DNA from: Paraburkholderia phytofirmans OLGA172 | GTDB lineage: Bacteria > Pseudomonadota > Gammaproteobacteria > Burkholderiales > Burkholderiaceae | DNA: 64,000 nt | Direction: 5' to 3' | Assembly: GCF_001634365.1 (NCBI RefSeq) | Contig: NZ_CP014579.1 | Coordinates: 992,001 to 1,056,000 of the forward strand | Shown here: piece by piece, positions 26,403 to 36,059 of the stretch | Numbering within the stretch: position 1 is the first letter of the stretch | Layout: every line of letters starts with the position of its first letter | Notes under the pieces: model-generated | Told to the model about the DNA's origin: nothing | The model's database searches: none | The model's input: only the letters and a program-made list of their open reading frames with translations | Program-made: the position numbers and the translations under genes

Positions 26403-27394
26403 GCGTGAGGCTCCTCGGCAAGACGTTGCGTACGGCGCACGAGACGCTGCGACAGCGCCATCACGGTGAGCGTCGCGATCATCAATACGACGCCCGATGC
26501 GGAAGCGGCGGGCCAGTTCAGCAGGGGCGCGACCTGGTCGTGGACCAGCACGGCGAGCATCGGCACACGGCGTCCGCCGAGCAGCAGGGGCACCGCGAAT
26601 GCGCTGGCGTTGTAGGCGAACACGAGCAACGCGCCGGACACGAGACCCGGCATGGCGAGCGGCAGCAACACGTGACGCAGTGTTTGCCCGCGCGTCGCGC
26701 CGAGCGTGGCCGCGGCTTCTTCATACGAGCCCGAGACCGCGCGCATCGCGCTCGACAACGGCAGCACGGCCAGCGGAAACGCCGTCTGAATCAACCCGAG
26801 CAACACGCCGTGTTCGCGATACAGCCACATCACCGGGCGCTCGACCAGGCCGCTGCCGAGCAGCGCATGATTGAGCAGGCCGGCCGGACCGAGAATGATC
26901 AGCCAGCCATAACCTTGCAGCAGCAGATTGACGAGCAAGGGCAGCAGCACGCCCGCCAGCAACAGCCGCCGCGCGAGCCGCGACTTGGTGCGCGCCATCG
27001 CCAACGCGACGGGAATCGCCAGCAACACGGCGCAGATCATGCTTTGGAACGCCAGCTTCAACGTGAGCCACAACGACTTCAGGAAATAGCCATCGAGGAG
27101 ATCGGCGTAGTTCTGCAGCGTGAAGCCGTGCCATTCGTTGCCCTGGGTGCCGAAGCTCATGCGCAGCACGACGAGCGCTGCCGCGCCGAGTATGGCGAGA
27201 AATAGCAGGATCGGCGCGAGCAGAAGCCAGGGGCGCGCTTTCGCGAGCGCCGTGGACGCCTGCTCGTCCGGTGCGCCGGATGCAGCGCCGGGCGAACCGG
27301 AAGCCGCGCCTGACGCATCACCTGACGCCGAGTCCGATGCCGCACCCGACGTAGACGAAACACGCCGCGAGAAGCGCGCGAGCATCGCGGTCAT
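26399..27394 (-). CDS. ABC transporter permease, PotB-like
   Basis: 331 residues. There is a cytoplasmic N-terminal extension very rich in Ala/Ser/Gly/Asp (residues about 12-45, ASDSASGDASGAASG), then six hydrophobic segments with the EAA loop YEEAAATLGATRGQTLRHVLLPLAMPG. The extension is unusual for the family and looks like low-complexity growth. The ATG at 27394 overlaps the stop of the binding-protein gene (ATGA), which decides the start over the frame beginning at 27427. Confidence 0.9.
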   Translation of the reverse strand: MTAMLARFSRRVSSTSGAASDSASGDASGAASGSPGAASGAPDEQASTALAKARPWLLLAPILLFLAILGAAALVVLRMSFGTQGNEWHGFTLQNYADLLDGYFLKSLWLTLKLAFQSMICAVLLAIPVALAMARTKSRLARRLLLAGVLLPLLVNLLLQGYGWLIILGPAGLLNHALLGSGLVERPVMWLYREHGVLLGLIQTAFPLAVLPLSSAMRAVSGSYEEAAATLGATRGQTLRHVLLPLAMPGLVSGALLVFAYNASAFAVPLLLGGRRVPMLAVLVHDQVAPLLNWPAASASGVVLMIATLTVMALSQRLVRRTQRLAEEPHA

Positions 27395-28485
27395 GCCGAG
27401 AAAATTTCGGTGTAGCGCTTGATCCATGCCGGCTGCACGACGGCGAGCGCCTTGTCGTCATGCAGGATCGCTTTCTCGGCGATCTGCTGCGGGCTCGGCA
27501 CGAACGCGCGGCTTTCGGCGGGAATCACTGCTTTCGAATTGACCGGGCCGTTCAGCACGTCGGCGGCCATGCGGCCTTGCACGCCGGCGTCGAGCGAATG
27601 GTTGATGAAGGCGTGGATCAGATCGCTGTCGGCGGGATGCGACTTCGGGATCACCGTGAACATCAGTTGCGTGGCGAAGCCTTCCTTCATGCCGTAGGTC
27701 ACGCCCATTTTGTACTCGGGCTTGCGGATCTGGTCCGGGAAAAAGGCCGGCGAATAAATGCCGCCGATATCGAGCGAGCCGGTGCGGAACAGATCGGCCA
27801 CCTGGTTCGGGTTCTCGCCGAGCGTCATCACGTGGTCTTTCAGCTGCATCAGTTTCCTGAAGCCCGGCTCGATGTTCTGTTGCGAGCCGCCGTTCATTTT
27901 CGCGGCGATGATCGCGAGGTCCACCGCTTCGGCCCATTCGGGGGGCGGCAGGAACAGGCGTCCGGCGTACTTCGGGTCCCACAGTGCTTCGTACGAAGAC
28001 GGCGCCGTCTTGACCGTCGACGTGTTGTAGATCAAGCCATCCGACCACAGCAGATAACCCACGCCGAAGCCGTTCGCGCCCGTGCGGTATTGCGGCGCGA
28101 CGTCCTTCAGGTTGGGCAGCTTGTCGAGATCGGGCTTCATCAGGAGACCCGCGTCGCCGAGACCCGACGCGCCGACGCCGGCCAGCGTGATGACGTCGTA
28201 CGTGGGGCGATCGCCCGCGGCCTTGACCTTGGCGACCATGCCGGAGGTGCCGTCGGCGCGGTCGGCGATGACCTTCGCGCCGGTCTTCGCCGTGAACGTG
28301 GCGGCGATGTTGCGCAAGGCAGCCGCGCCGGTGTCGTCCGACCAGGTCAAGAGGCGCAGCGTCTTGCCGGAGAAGTTGTGCTCCTGCGCTCGCAGGTTGA
28401 TGAACGGCATCGGCAAGGTGGACGCCGCGAGTGCCGCGCCGATCGCCTTGATGGCCTGCCTTCTACCCCGTTTGATCTCTTGCAT
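27391..28485 (-). CDS. Extracellular binding protein, PotD/PhnS-like
   Basis: 364 residues, SBP_bac_6/8 family. The N-terminus KRGRRQAIKAIGAALAAS looks like a twin-arginine or Sec-type signal followed by mature GKTLRLLTWSDDTGAAALRNIAATFTAKTGAKV. The DLFRTGSLDIGGIYSP and YGMKEGFATQL segments fit spermidine/putrescine-type proteins. The ligand is uncertain: polyamine, aminoethylphosphonate or an opine-like compound. The ATG at 28485 has AGGAG at good spacing; the longer frame upstream runs through a hexamer repeat and is not coding. It is first in its operon and divergent from a LysR gene, which is the likely regulator. Confidence 0.88.
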   Translation of the reverse strand: MQEIKRGRRQAIKAIGAALAASTLPMPFINLRAQEHNFSGKTLRLLTWSDDTGAAALRNIAATFTAKTGAKVIADRADGTSGMVAKVKAAGDRPTYDVITLAGVGASGLGDAGLLMKPDLDKLPNLKDVAPQYRTGANGFGVGYLLWSDGLIYNTSTVKTAPSSYEALWDPKYAGRLFLPPPEWAEAVDLAIIAAKMNGGSQQNIEPGFRKLMQLKDHVMTLGENPNQVADLFRTGSLDIGGIYSPAFFPDQIRKPEYKMGVTYGMKEGFATQLMFTVIPKSHPADSDLIHAFINHSLDAGVQGRMAADVLNGPVNSKAVIPAESRAFVPSPQQIAEKAILHDDKALAVVQPAWIKRYTEIFSA

Positions 28486-29058
28486 GGCGGTCTCCTGTGT
28501 TGAACGCCTGTTACCTGGTGATATTCGCTCTGACCGCTGCCGCTGCCGCTGCCGCTGCCGCTGCCGCTGCATCGCCCATTTGCGCTGCCTGTCGCACCTG
28601 GCCTCTCGCGATACCGGATGCGTTGCGTATGGATGCACTCTAGGTTTGCCAAAATCCCCCAACAAACGAAATATGCGCATGGAGCGCATGATGGAATCTC
28701 ATGGGCCGGCTGTCGTGCGACCCTAGCGGCGGCTTTGCTGCGATCCGTGGGAGCGCCAATCCAGTGGCATATCGGGGTTAACGTCCATGATTTTCTCAGG
28801 CGGGCGGGCGGGAGGGAGGTATGAGGAAAGCTCGGTTCTGGTGCGATGGCTGGCAGGATTCGCCCAGAGTCGGTGCAAGCGCTGGCGCTCAGGCTGGAAT
28901 TGACCGCTGGGTCATGAGTGAATTGCATGCGCTTTTGCCTGCACGCAACTCGTCTGGGAACTTCTGATCGCGTATCCTGTGGGTTCAATGGGCGTGACGG
29001 CACACCACACCGCATACCCGTGCAATGATTTTTTCTGATCCCGACTGGACTCATCCCG
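28486..29058. other. Divergent control region between the polyamine-type ABC operon and the LysR gene
   Basis: About 570 bases. It holds a CCGCTG hexamer array near the ABC operon start and presumably the LysR-type regulator sites. No gene seen. Confidence 0.4.
28534..28569. repeat. Hexamer tandem repeat, six copies of CCGCTG
   Basis: Six perfect copies lie about 50 bases before the start of the binding-protein gene, probably within its leader. Being a multiple of three, it keeps an upstream open frame open. Confidence 0.95.
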
Positions 29059-29952
29059 ATGCGACGTCTCCCGCCGCTCAATGCGCTGCAGATCTTCGAA
29101 ACCGTCGCGCGGCATCGCAGCTTCACGCGCGCGGCGGACCATCTATGCCTGACGCAAGGCGCGGTGAGCCGGCAAATCATTGCGCTAGAGGACTACTACA
29201 AGTTCCCGCTCTTCAAACGCCATGCAAAAGGTCTGACGCTGACCGCCGAAGGCGAGTTGCTGCTGCCGGCCGTGAAGGAGAGCTTCGCGCGTATCGAGGA
29301 GATATCGCTGCGCCTCACGCGTCAACGCACCGATCTCGCACTGAAAGTGCCGACCTGCGTGATGCGCTGGATGTTGCCGAAGATCATGCGCTTCCAGGCC
29401 GAGTATCCCGAGCTGCACGTGCAGATCACCACGACCTGGCAGCACGACGTCGACTTCCAGCTCGAACCGTTCGATGCGGCGATCATCTATGGCTCGTCGC
29501 CGGGCGTGGACGTGCAGGCGGTATCCCTGTTCGAGGAGCGTCTGACGCCGGTGTGCGCGCCCGATCTGCTGAAAGACAAGCCGCTCGACAAGGTGGCGGA
29601 TCTGGCGCATCACACGCTGCTGCATCCGACGCGCGACCATCGCGACTGGAAGATGTGGCTCGCCAAGGTGACCGAGGTGAATGCCGCAAATGCGCCGGCG
29701 ATCGACGCTGAGCACGGACCGAGCTTCGATACGCTCGACATGGCGACCAACGCAGCTTTACAGGGCTTCGGTGTCGCCATCAGCGACCTTGCCTTGATCG
29801 ACGAAGACGTCGCGGCCAAGCGCCTCGTGCGGCCGTTCGATACGGTGCTCAAGACCGGCTGGCGCTATTACTTCGTGTATCCGGAGTCAGGCGCGCATCA
29901 GCAGAAGCTGAATCTGTTTCGCGACTGGATTGCGCAGCATTGGGAAGAGTAG
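29059..29952 (+). CDS. LysR-type regulator, GcvA-like
   Basis: 297 residues, a normal LysR length. The N-terminal winged helix-turn-helix is RSFTRAADHLCLTQGAVSRQIIALE (about residues 20-44). An effector domain follows, with MLPKIMRFQAEYPELHVQITTT. The PPLNALQIFETVARH start is typical of the GcvA/AmpR branch. It is divergent from the polyamine-type ABC operon, the usual arrangement for a LysR protein that controls its neighbour. Confidence 0.92.
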   Translation: MRRLPPLNALQIFETVARHRSFTRAADHLCLTQGAVSRQIIALEDYYKFPLFKRHAKGLTLTAEGELLLPAVKESFARIEEISLRLTRQRTDLALKVPTCVMRWMLPKIMRFQAEYPELHVQITTTWQHDVDFQLEPFDAAIIYGSSPGVDVQAVSLFEERLTPVCAPDLLKDKPLDKVADLAHHTLLHPTRDHRDWKMWLAKVTEVNAANAPAIDAEHGPSFDTLDMATNAALQGFGVAISDLALIDEDVAAKRLVRPFDTVLKTGWRYYFVYPESGAHQQKLNLFRDWIAQHWEE

Positions 29953-29996
29953 GAGGCGCCCGATGGTTGGCGCGCATGCGGGCCCAAAGCCTATCG

Positions 29997-31079
29997 TCAG
30001 GGCGCGAACGACAGAAACAGATACGCCGCGAACAACGACAGATGCACGGCGCCTTGCAGGATCGTCGTGCGTCCGGAGCTCAGCGTCAGGGTGCCGACGA
30101 TCAACGTCAGCACCAGCAGCACAGTTTCCTTGCCGTCGATCCCGAGGATGAGCGGCTGAGCGGTCCACAAGAACACCACGGCGACCGTTGGAATCGTCAG
30201 CCCGATACTGGCTAGCGCCGAACCGAGCGCGAGATTCATGCTGTTCTGCAAGCGATCGGCCCGCGCTGCGCGTACGGCGGCGAGCCCTTCCGGCAGCAGC
30301 ACCAGCGCGGCAATGATAATGCCGACCACCGCGGGCGGCGCGCCTGCGTTCTTCACCGCGGTTTCGACCACTGGCGAGAGCACTTTCGCGAGCAACACGA
30401 CGGCGACCAGGCACACCACCAGCAAGCCGCCGGCTGCCAGCGCGACACCCATACTCGGCGGGGCGGCATGGACGTCCTCATCGGGGACATCGGCAAGAAA
30501 GTAGTCACGATGCCGCACGGTCTGGACGAACACGAACACCCCATACAGCACCAGCGACGACACCCCCGCGAACGCCAGTTGCGACGACGACAAAACCGGG
30601 CCGGCGCGGGTCGTCGTGTAGTTCGGCATCACCAGGGTCAACACGGACAACGACGCGAGCACCGCCAGCGCGGCCGCGGCGCCACGACTCTGAAAGTCCT
30701 GCTCGCGATGCCGGATGCCGCCCACCAGCAGGCAAATGCCCACGATCCCATTGCAGACGATCATCACCGCGGCGAACACCGTGTCGCGCGCGAGGCCGGC
30801 TTTTTCCGGCCCGGACGTCAACATCACCGAAACGATCAGCGCAACCTCGATCACCGTCACGGCCACCGCCAGCACCAGGGTGCCGAACGGCTCGCCGACG
30901 CGATGCGCGACCACTTCCGCGTGGTGAACCGCTGTGAACACGGCTGCGCACAGTGCTGCCCCGATGAGCGCGAGCAGCAGCCCGTTGCCCGGCAAGGCAT
31001 ACGCGACGCCCAGCACGATCCAGGCGACGAACGGCGCGGCAATGGTCCAGCGGGGCAAAACGGTCGCGGGCGTGGTCAT
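29997..31079 (-). CDS. chaA: Calcium (sodium/potassium)/proton antiporter, CaCA family
   Basis: 360 residues with about eleven hydrophobic segments. The two alpha-repeats of the CaCA superfamily are visible: GTLVLAVAVTVIEVALIVSV in the first half and NLALGSALASIGLTIPTVAV in the second, each with the conserved acidic or polar residue in mid-helix. The length and repeats match ChaA, which exports Ca2+, Na+ or K+ in exchange for protons. A His/Asp-rich cytoplasmic loop (FLADVPDEDVHAAPPS) joins the halves. It is monocistronic. Confidence 0.88.
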   Translation of the reverse strand: MTTPATVLPRWTIAAPFVAWIVLGVAYALPGNGLLLALIGAALCAAVFTAVHHAEVVAHRVGEPFGTLVLAVAVTVIEVALIVSVMLTSGPEKAGLARDTVFAAVMIVCNGIVGICLLVGGIRHREQDFQSRGAAAALAVLASLSVLTLVMPNYTTTRAGPVLSSSQLAFAGVSSLVLYGVFVFVQTVRHRDYFLADVPDEDVHAAPPSMGVALAAGGLLVVCLVAVVLLAKVLSPVVETAVKNAGAPPAVVGIIIAALVLLPEGLAAVRAARADRLQNSMNLALGSALASIGLTIPTVAVVFLWTAQPLILGIDGKETVLLVLTLIVGTLTLSSGRTTILQGAVHLSLFAAYLFLSFAP

Positions 31080-31423
31080 TCAGGGCTTCCTTTCGTTGCG
31101 TGTTCTTGCTGCTCGTAGCGGACGGGTGATTGACTGGTGATTGAACCGATGCGGCGCGCGATGACTTTGTCAGTCCGCGCTATGGATTGTGCCGACGCAG
31201 TGGCGAAGGCGGCAAGGCAACCGACGGTTGTTCTGCATCTGAAGGATTGAGCCACGCAGGACCGCGCGGAAAATGCGACGCGAGTTCGATGGATGAAGCA
31301 CTATCGGTTCACCACTGCCGGGTTAGCAACTTCAGGGAAAGAACCCGGATGTTTCGGTCCGGACGCGCTGCCTCGTGACGAAGCGTTGCGTCCGGGTGTA
31401 GCGCCAGGACTGGCTGACGCGGC
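31080..31423. other. Intergenic region
   Basis: About 340 bases between the antiporter gene and the end of the BON gene. No gene or strong signal seen; a 63-residue frame at 31187-31378 looks like noise. Confidence 0.35.
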
Positions 31424-31789
31424 TTACTGTCCGACCGGACGGATCGACAGTGCGTTCTTGACCGAAGTCACGCCCGCCACGCCTTGCGCGGTCTGGGTTG
31501 CCAGATCGACCTGCGGTTGCTCAGGCACCGTGCCGGCCAGCGTCACTGCGCCGCTACGCGCGCGCACCGTGATGTTGGCCACGCTCAGGCCCTTGGTCTT
31601 CGACAGCGCGGTGCGCACCTTGCGTCCCAACGCACGGTCGGCCGCCTTGACAGACTTGGCGCTGGGCGCCGACGAAGCAGCCATGGGAGCCGCCGACGCT
31701 GCCGCATCGCTGCTTTGCGCGTACGCATTGACGGACGCCAGAACGATCAGCGCGCCGCCGACCATCTTGATTGCCTGGAATGCTTTCAT
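31424..31789 (-). CDS. Periplasmic BON-domain protein (OsmY-like)
   Basis: 121 residues. The signal peptide ends near ASVNAYAQ, followed by a Ser/Ala-rich linker. A single BON domain (about residues 47-118: GRKVRTALSKTKGLSVANITVRARSGAVTLAGTVPEQPQVDLATQTAQGVAGVTSVKNAL, broken here only by spacing) ends the protein. BON domains bind phospholipid and are found in osmotic-stress proteins and secretin partners. It is a single gene. Confidence 0.85.
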   Translation of the reverse strand: MKAFQAIKMVGGALIVLASVNAYAQSSDAAASAAPMAASSAPSAKSVKAADRALGRKVRTALSKTKGLSVANITVRARSGAVTLAGTVPEQPQVDLATQTAQGVAGVTSVKNALSIRPVGQ

Positions 31790-32186
31790 TCAACTCTCTC
31801 CTATTGTCATGAATACAACGGCCCCTGGATGGGACCGGGGTACTGCACCAGCGGTACATCGGGATCAAATCTGAATGGAACGTTGCTGCGGGTCGTGCAA
31901 CTTCTTGCAATCTGTAAGCTGATCAAGTGCGCGTAAACACGCGCATGCCGGCAAAGGCCGTACTGCTGGCCGGAAACACACGATACTCCAATTAGTGCCA
32001 TGATCAATGCGCCGCTGCCCTGAAATGAGGTTTTGCTACAACGAATGGGCCGATGAATGCAGGCCGATGGCGCTTTACCGCTTGATGCCGCGCGGGTGGC
32101 ACGCCCGTTGGCGGGTCTGCTGCGCTGGCAGGCCGCGCATCTATGGAACCCTGCGCTTTGCGCTTAACGCCCCCCGTTCGGACCGC
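31790..32186. other. Divergent intergenic region
   Basis: About 400 bases between the BON gene and the glycosylase gene. An in-frame extension of the glycosylase reading frame reaches 32007 but looks non-coding. No other gene seen. Confidence 0.35.
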
Positions 32187-32834
32187 ATGCCAAATCAGCC
32201 GCTGCCCATTCTCCCATTACTTCGTGACGATTTGCCGCTCGATGCAGTCGCGCTGGCGCGCTTCATGGTCGGCAAATACCTGGTGCATGACCTCCCCGAA
32301 GGCCGTATCAGCGGACGAATTGTCGAAACCGAGGCATATCCGGTCGGCGATTCGACCGGCCACGCTTTTCCAGGCCGCCGCGCGTATAACGGCTCGCTGT
32401 TTCTCGCCCCCGGCCACGCTTATGTCCGGCTCACGTACGGGCTTTCGTACATGCTGAATATGTCCGCGGAAGCGGAAGAAGTCGGCGCCGGCATTCTGCT
32501 TCGCGCCATCGAACCGCTGGAAGGCTTGCCCCTGATGGAAGCGCGGCGGCCCGGCGTGCCGCTGCGCGACCTCGCGCGCGGTCCCGGCCGGCTCACCATG
32601 GCCATAGGCATCGGTCAGTCGTTCGACGGTCGCGATCTTTGCACCGGGCGCGGCCTGTGGATCGGCATGATCGAGAAGGGGGATGGGCCGATTGGCGTGA
32701 CGACGCGCATCGGCTTGTCGCGCGAAATGCATCGGCCGCTACGGTTTTTCGAACCCGGCAGCGCGTTCGTCAGCGGGCCGCGAAAACTGTTGCTGCCGCC
32801 GCATGCCATCGCTTTGACGGGCGCGCAAATTTGA
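32187..32834 (+). CDS. DNA-3-methyladenine glycosylase (AAG/MPG type)
   Basis: 215 residues of the eukaryotic-type alkyladenine glycosylase family, which removes alkylated purines in base excision repair. The active-site Glu lies in IVETEAY and the substrate-pocket region is [25 protein letters not shown]. The [11 protein letters not shown] segment is also conserved. Length fits the bacterial members. The ATG at 32187 ([10 protein letters not shown]) was chosen because similarity begins directly after it; an ATG at 32067 would add 40 Arg-rich residues. Confidence 0.88.
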   Translation: MPNQPLPILPLLRDDLPLDAVALARFMVGKYLVHDLPEGRISGRIVETEAYPVGDSTGHAFPGRRAYNGSLFLAPGHAYVRLTYGLSYMLNMSAEAEEVGAGILLRAIEPLEGLPLMEARRPGVPLRDLARGPGRLTMAIGIGQSFDGRDLCTGRGLWIGMIEKGDGPIGVTTRIGLSREMHRPLRFFEPGSAFVSGPRKLLLPPHAIALTGAQI

Positions 32835-33108
32835 CCATCAGCGCCGGCCAATACAGCAAAACACGCTCAGTGTGGGCATGTTTTCGAAACGTCAGACACG
32901 AAGGGTTACGATCCCGACAATTATTACGGCAAAGCCAGCGCTTCAAGGGTTCTCGGCGGTAAGTTTCGCCGCATTCTTGCGTTTTTAACAATTAAATATC
33001 TTAAAATTAAGGGTTTTCCCTTGGCGATTGTGTGACTAGACTGGAGTAACTCGCTTCCCGCACGGTGTGGCAAGCGAAGCAAAAAACCAGGTCTGGAGGT
33101 AAGTCATC

Positions 33109-33453
33109 ATGAAATCGCTCATCAAGGCACTCGCCATTGCAGCCGTTCTCGCCGCCCCGGTCGCTTCGTTCGCTCAATCGAGCGACCAACCCATCACCCG
33201 CGCGGAAGTCCGCAATCAATTGATCCAGCTGGAAAAAGCCGGCTACAACCCGGCCGCGACCAACGACACGAACTATCCGGCTGACATTCAGGCCGCCGAA
33301 AGGCAAGTGCAGGCGCAAAACCCGGCCGTTGCGCAGACGCAGGAACCGGTCGCGAATACCAGCGGTTACGGTGGCGCGGTGAGCGGTTCGTCGCAATCGG
33401 GCGGCGTGGTGCAGCCGATGTCCGGTCCGAAGTCAGTTTATTTCGGTAATTAA
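33109..33453 (+). CDS. DUF4148 periplasmic protein
   Basis: 114 residues. The signal peptide ends at ASFAQS. The mature part begins with the DUF4148 block ITRAEVRNQLIQLEKAGYNPA, found in many small secreted Burkholderiales proteins of unknown function. GGAGG precedes the ATG. An AT-rich patch at about 32985-33010 probably contains the promoter. A rho-independent terminator follows about 135 bases after the stop. Confidence 0.88.
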   Translation: MKSLIKALAIAAVLAAPVASFAQSSDQPITRAEVRNQLIQLEKAGYNPAATNDTNYPADIQAAERQVQAQNPAVAQTQEPVANTSGYGGAVSGSSQSGGVVQPMSGPKSVYFGN

Positions 33454-33587
33454 ATTCGGCGGCTGCCGGCCGGTCTGGCCGGTAGCTGACCAGATCGAGC
33501 AAGGGCGTGCGCGAGTGAATTGACCGCACGCTTGCGATTAGCAGCTAGTCCACAATTCAAGAACCTCCGCTGCCGCAAGGTAGCTTC

Positions 33588-33619
33588 GCCCAACCTTTTC
33601 CAAGGATTGGGCTTTTTTT
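33588..33619 (+). terminator. Rho-independent terminator downstream of the DUF4148 gene
   Basis: Stem GCCCAA (33588-33593) pairs with TTGGGC (33607-33612), with the inner part nearly paired, followed by seven T on the plus strand. Confidence 0.85.
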
Positions 33620-33691
33620 GCGCCCTGTTTCGGCAGCGTGCGATGCGCGACACGCGATAGACGTGCGCTAGGCGCGCAAGAAGCGGCGAAC

Positions 33692-34135
33692 CTAAGGCCG
33701 TTCGCCGTGGATATAGAACTCCAGTTGCTGAATCGTGAATTGCTGCTCGGCGATGATGTTCTTCACGAGGTCGCCGATCGATACCATGCCCACCAGCCGG
33801 TCGTTGTCGATCACCGGCAAGTGGCGCATGCGCCGTTCGGTCATCAGGGCCATGCAGTCTTCGGTGGTCTGGTCGGGACGGACGAAGCGTACGGCTTTGC
33901 TCATGATGTCGCGCACCGGCGTGGCCTTCGATGAACGGTCCATCAGCACGACTTTGCGCGCATAGTCCCGCTCCGTAATGATTCCGGCGATGCTGTCGCC
34001 GTCCGTCACGACCAGTGCGCCGATGCCTTTTTCAGCCATCAGCTTGATCGCCTCGTAGACGGAATCATCGGCCCCGACGGTGTAGACGATGGTGTTGTTC
34101 GGTTTCGTTTTAAGAAGCTGGGCAACGCTTGTCAT
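33692..34135 (-). CDS. Two-CBS-domain protein
   Basis: 147 residues made of two CBS domains: VYEAIKLMAEKGIGALVVTDGDSIAGIITERDYARK and the second from about residue 75, CMALMTERRMRHLPVIDNDRLVGMVSIGDLVK (read in two pieces). Stand-alone CBS pairs sense adenine nucleotides and regulate partner enzymes; the partner is unknown. The start at 34135 (MTSVAQLL) has GGAG eight bases upstream, while the frame extends unconserved to 34198. Confidence 0.9.
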   Translation of the reverse strand: MTSVAQLLKTKPNNTIVYTVGADDSVYEAIKLMAEKGIGALVVTDGDSIAGIITERDYARKVVLMDRSSKATPVRDIMSKAVRFVRPDQTTEDCMALMTERRMRHLPVIDNDRLVGMVSIGDLVKNIIAEQQFTIQQLEFYIHGERP

Positions 34136-34390
34136 GGAGCGGCTCCGTTTCGCAGTGCAGCACGCCGATGCGGCGCGCTGTCGTGAGGGACAGGCCATTC
34201 AAGTATAGGCGCGACGCGCGCCCAAGGGACTTCGGGAATACCTGTGGCGCGTGGCCTCTCTGGCCTGGTTTAGTCCCTTGAGCAGCGCGGCGCCGCAGCG
34301 GTTCCTTGTACGGCGCGTGGACATCCGGGTGCGTCGCGCCGATTAGCGGTAAACTCCTAGCCTTACCTTATCCCCGGTTTGATCGGGTTC

Positions 34391-35065
34391 ATGTCAGCCC
34401 CATTGTCCAACGCCATGCTCACGTCTCACGATCCGTCGCAAGCAGCAGACGGCGCAATTAGCGGCGAGTGCGTCGTCCTCGACGCCACCGCCACGCTCCC
34501 TACGCGCTACGGCACGTTCACCTCCTACGTGTTTCGCGTGGCCGAAAGCGGCGCCGAACATCTCGCGCTCGTGATGGGCGACGTCGCAAACCAGTCGTCC
34601 GTATTGACGCGCCTGCACTCCGAGTGCCTGACAGGTGACGTACTCGGCTCGTATCGTTGCGATTGCGGTGAGCAGCTCGATCTGGCGCTGCGTTATATCG
34701 CGGCCGAAGGCTGCGGCGTGCTGCTCTATCTGCGTGGTCACGAAGGGCGCGGCATCGGCCTGTCGAACAAGATTCGCGCGTATGCGCTGCAGGAGCAGGG
34801 TCGTGACACCGTCGAGGCCAATCTCGATCTCGGCTTGCCCGACGACTCGCGCGAATACGATTCGGCGGCGGGCATTCTGCGCACGCTGAAGGTCACCTCG
34901 GTGCGCCTGATGAGCAACAATCCGGAGAAATTCGACACGCTGTCGAAGCACGGCATTCCGGTATGCGAGCGGGTCGCGCTGGCGATTCCAATGCGCGAGG
35001 AAAACGAGCGCTATATCCGCACCAAGCAGTTGAAGTTCGGGCACTACTTCGACGAGAACGAATAG
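34391..35065 (+). CDS. ribA: GTP cyclohydrolase II
   Basis: 224 residues. It opens the GTP ring for riboflavin synthesis, giving diaminohydroxyribosylamino-pyrimidinone phosphate. The zinc ligands are Cys79, Cys90 and Cys92 ([18 protein letters not shown]). The GTP-binding block [12 protein letters not shown] and the catalytic Arg region (MSNNPEKF) are present. It is the stand-alone RibA form, without a DHBP synthase domain. An ATG at 34391 is preferred over the TTG at 34379. No other rib gene is in the window. Confidence 0.95.
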   Translation: MSAPLSNAMLTSHDPSQAADGAISGECVVLDATATLPTRYGTFTSYVFRVAESGAEHLALVMGDVANQSSVLTRLHSECLTGDVLGSYRCDCGEQLDLALRYIAAEGCGVLLYLRGHEGRGIGLSNKIRAYALQEQGRDTVEANLDLGLPDDSREYDSAAGILRTLKVTSVRLMSNNPEKFDTLSKHGIPVCERVALAIPMREENERYIRTKQLKFGHYFDENE

Positions 35066-35480
35066 CGCAAAACCCGGACGTGTGCGACATGGTCCGATGT
35101 GTTCCTATAGAGGCCGTAAGTCACTGAATTGCGCATGCGACAGGTGAAGCTCGGTGAATGGCCCGCGACGAGTTTTGCCGCAGTGATCGCTGCGTGGGGA
35201 AAGAACCGTCTCGCTCGTGCGGGAGAAAACCTTTCCTGCACCGCGACTCCTATCGGGCCGTAGTGCCGTCTCGCTCTCGGCAAGTTGACAGCGCCGTTCG
35301 TACCGTTGTGCTGTTTCACAGGTGCTCGGCCAGCGCACATATGCAGCGGCGGGTGCGAGGCTCGAAACAACACGCCGAAGGAACGTCTGCCCGATGCAGA
35401 CACCGGCTTCGTCAACTCACCTTCAATACGAAACCTACCTGGGCTGTGGTTGCGTGTCAGCAACCGTTCGGCCGGTCGCG
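35066..35480. other. Intergenic region
   Basis: About 415 bases between ribA and the converging TetR gene. The frames on both strands have Arg/Ser-rich, unconserved translations. I see no gene, and no terminator that I would defend. Confidence 0.35.
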
Positions 35481-36059
35481 TCACGCCGAGGCATCGTGCG
35501 TGTGCAGAATCATCGCTTTCGTGTTCGCCAGAATATCTCGCGCAAGAGCCGCGTCGCCAACGGCGCGTGACATGCTGACGGCGCCGATGATAGCCGTGAG
35601 AATGGCCGTGGCACGGGCGGTTGCGGACTCGTCGGCACCTATCGTGCGTGCAATTTGCCGAACGGACCAGTTGAATTGCTCGGCGACGACCTGCTTGACT
35701 TCCGCGCTCGCGAACCGTGCCTCGCCGGCGAGGGCGCAGATGCCGCAACCCGTGATGAAGTCCTGGACATGAGACGGATCAAGCCAGACGTCCACGACTT
35801 GCTCCAGCGACGGGCTGTCGTTGTCCGAGAAAAGCCGGACGAGCTTGCTCCGGCCGCGCTCCATGGCTCGCCTCGCGGCCTCCGCGATCATCGCGTCGCG
35901 CGACTCGAAATGACCATAGAAGGCGCCCTTGGTCAGGCCGGCGTTCTGCATCAACTCGGCCACGGCAACGCTATCCAGCCCGCCTTCGTTGATTTGCCGG
36001 GCCGCCGCGTCCAGGATGCGCTCCCGGCTGGCCGCCTTCTCTGCCTGTGAATGTCCCAT
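35481..36059 (-). CDS. TetR-family transcriptional repressor
   Basis: 192 residues. The N-terminal helix-turn-helix is SRERILDAAARQINEGGLDSV followed by LMQNAGLTKGAFYGHFESRD. The C-terminal ligand domain ends with LARDILANTKAMIL, the normal end for this branch. It belongs to the same subgroup as the shorter regulator at 58493. The start at 36059 has GGAAG at fair spacing. The gene is divergent from a conserved protein and an SDR/GST set, across a region with strong inverted repeats, which makes it the likely regulator of that set. Confidence 0.9.
   Translation of the reverse strand: MGHSQAEKAASRERILDAAARQINEGGLDSVAVAELMQNAGLTKGAFYGHFESRDAMIAEAARRAMERGRSKLVRLFSDNDSPSLEQVVDVWLDPSHVQDFITGCGICALAGEARFASAEVKQVVAEQFNWSVRQIARTIGADESATARATAILTAIIGAVSMSRAVGDAALARDILANTKAMILHTHDASA

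Noticed and set aside
35044..35748. Minus-strand open frame of 234 codons between ribA and TetR
   Set aside because: It overlaps the TetR gene in another frame, and the remainder has no recognisable sequence or ribosome site.
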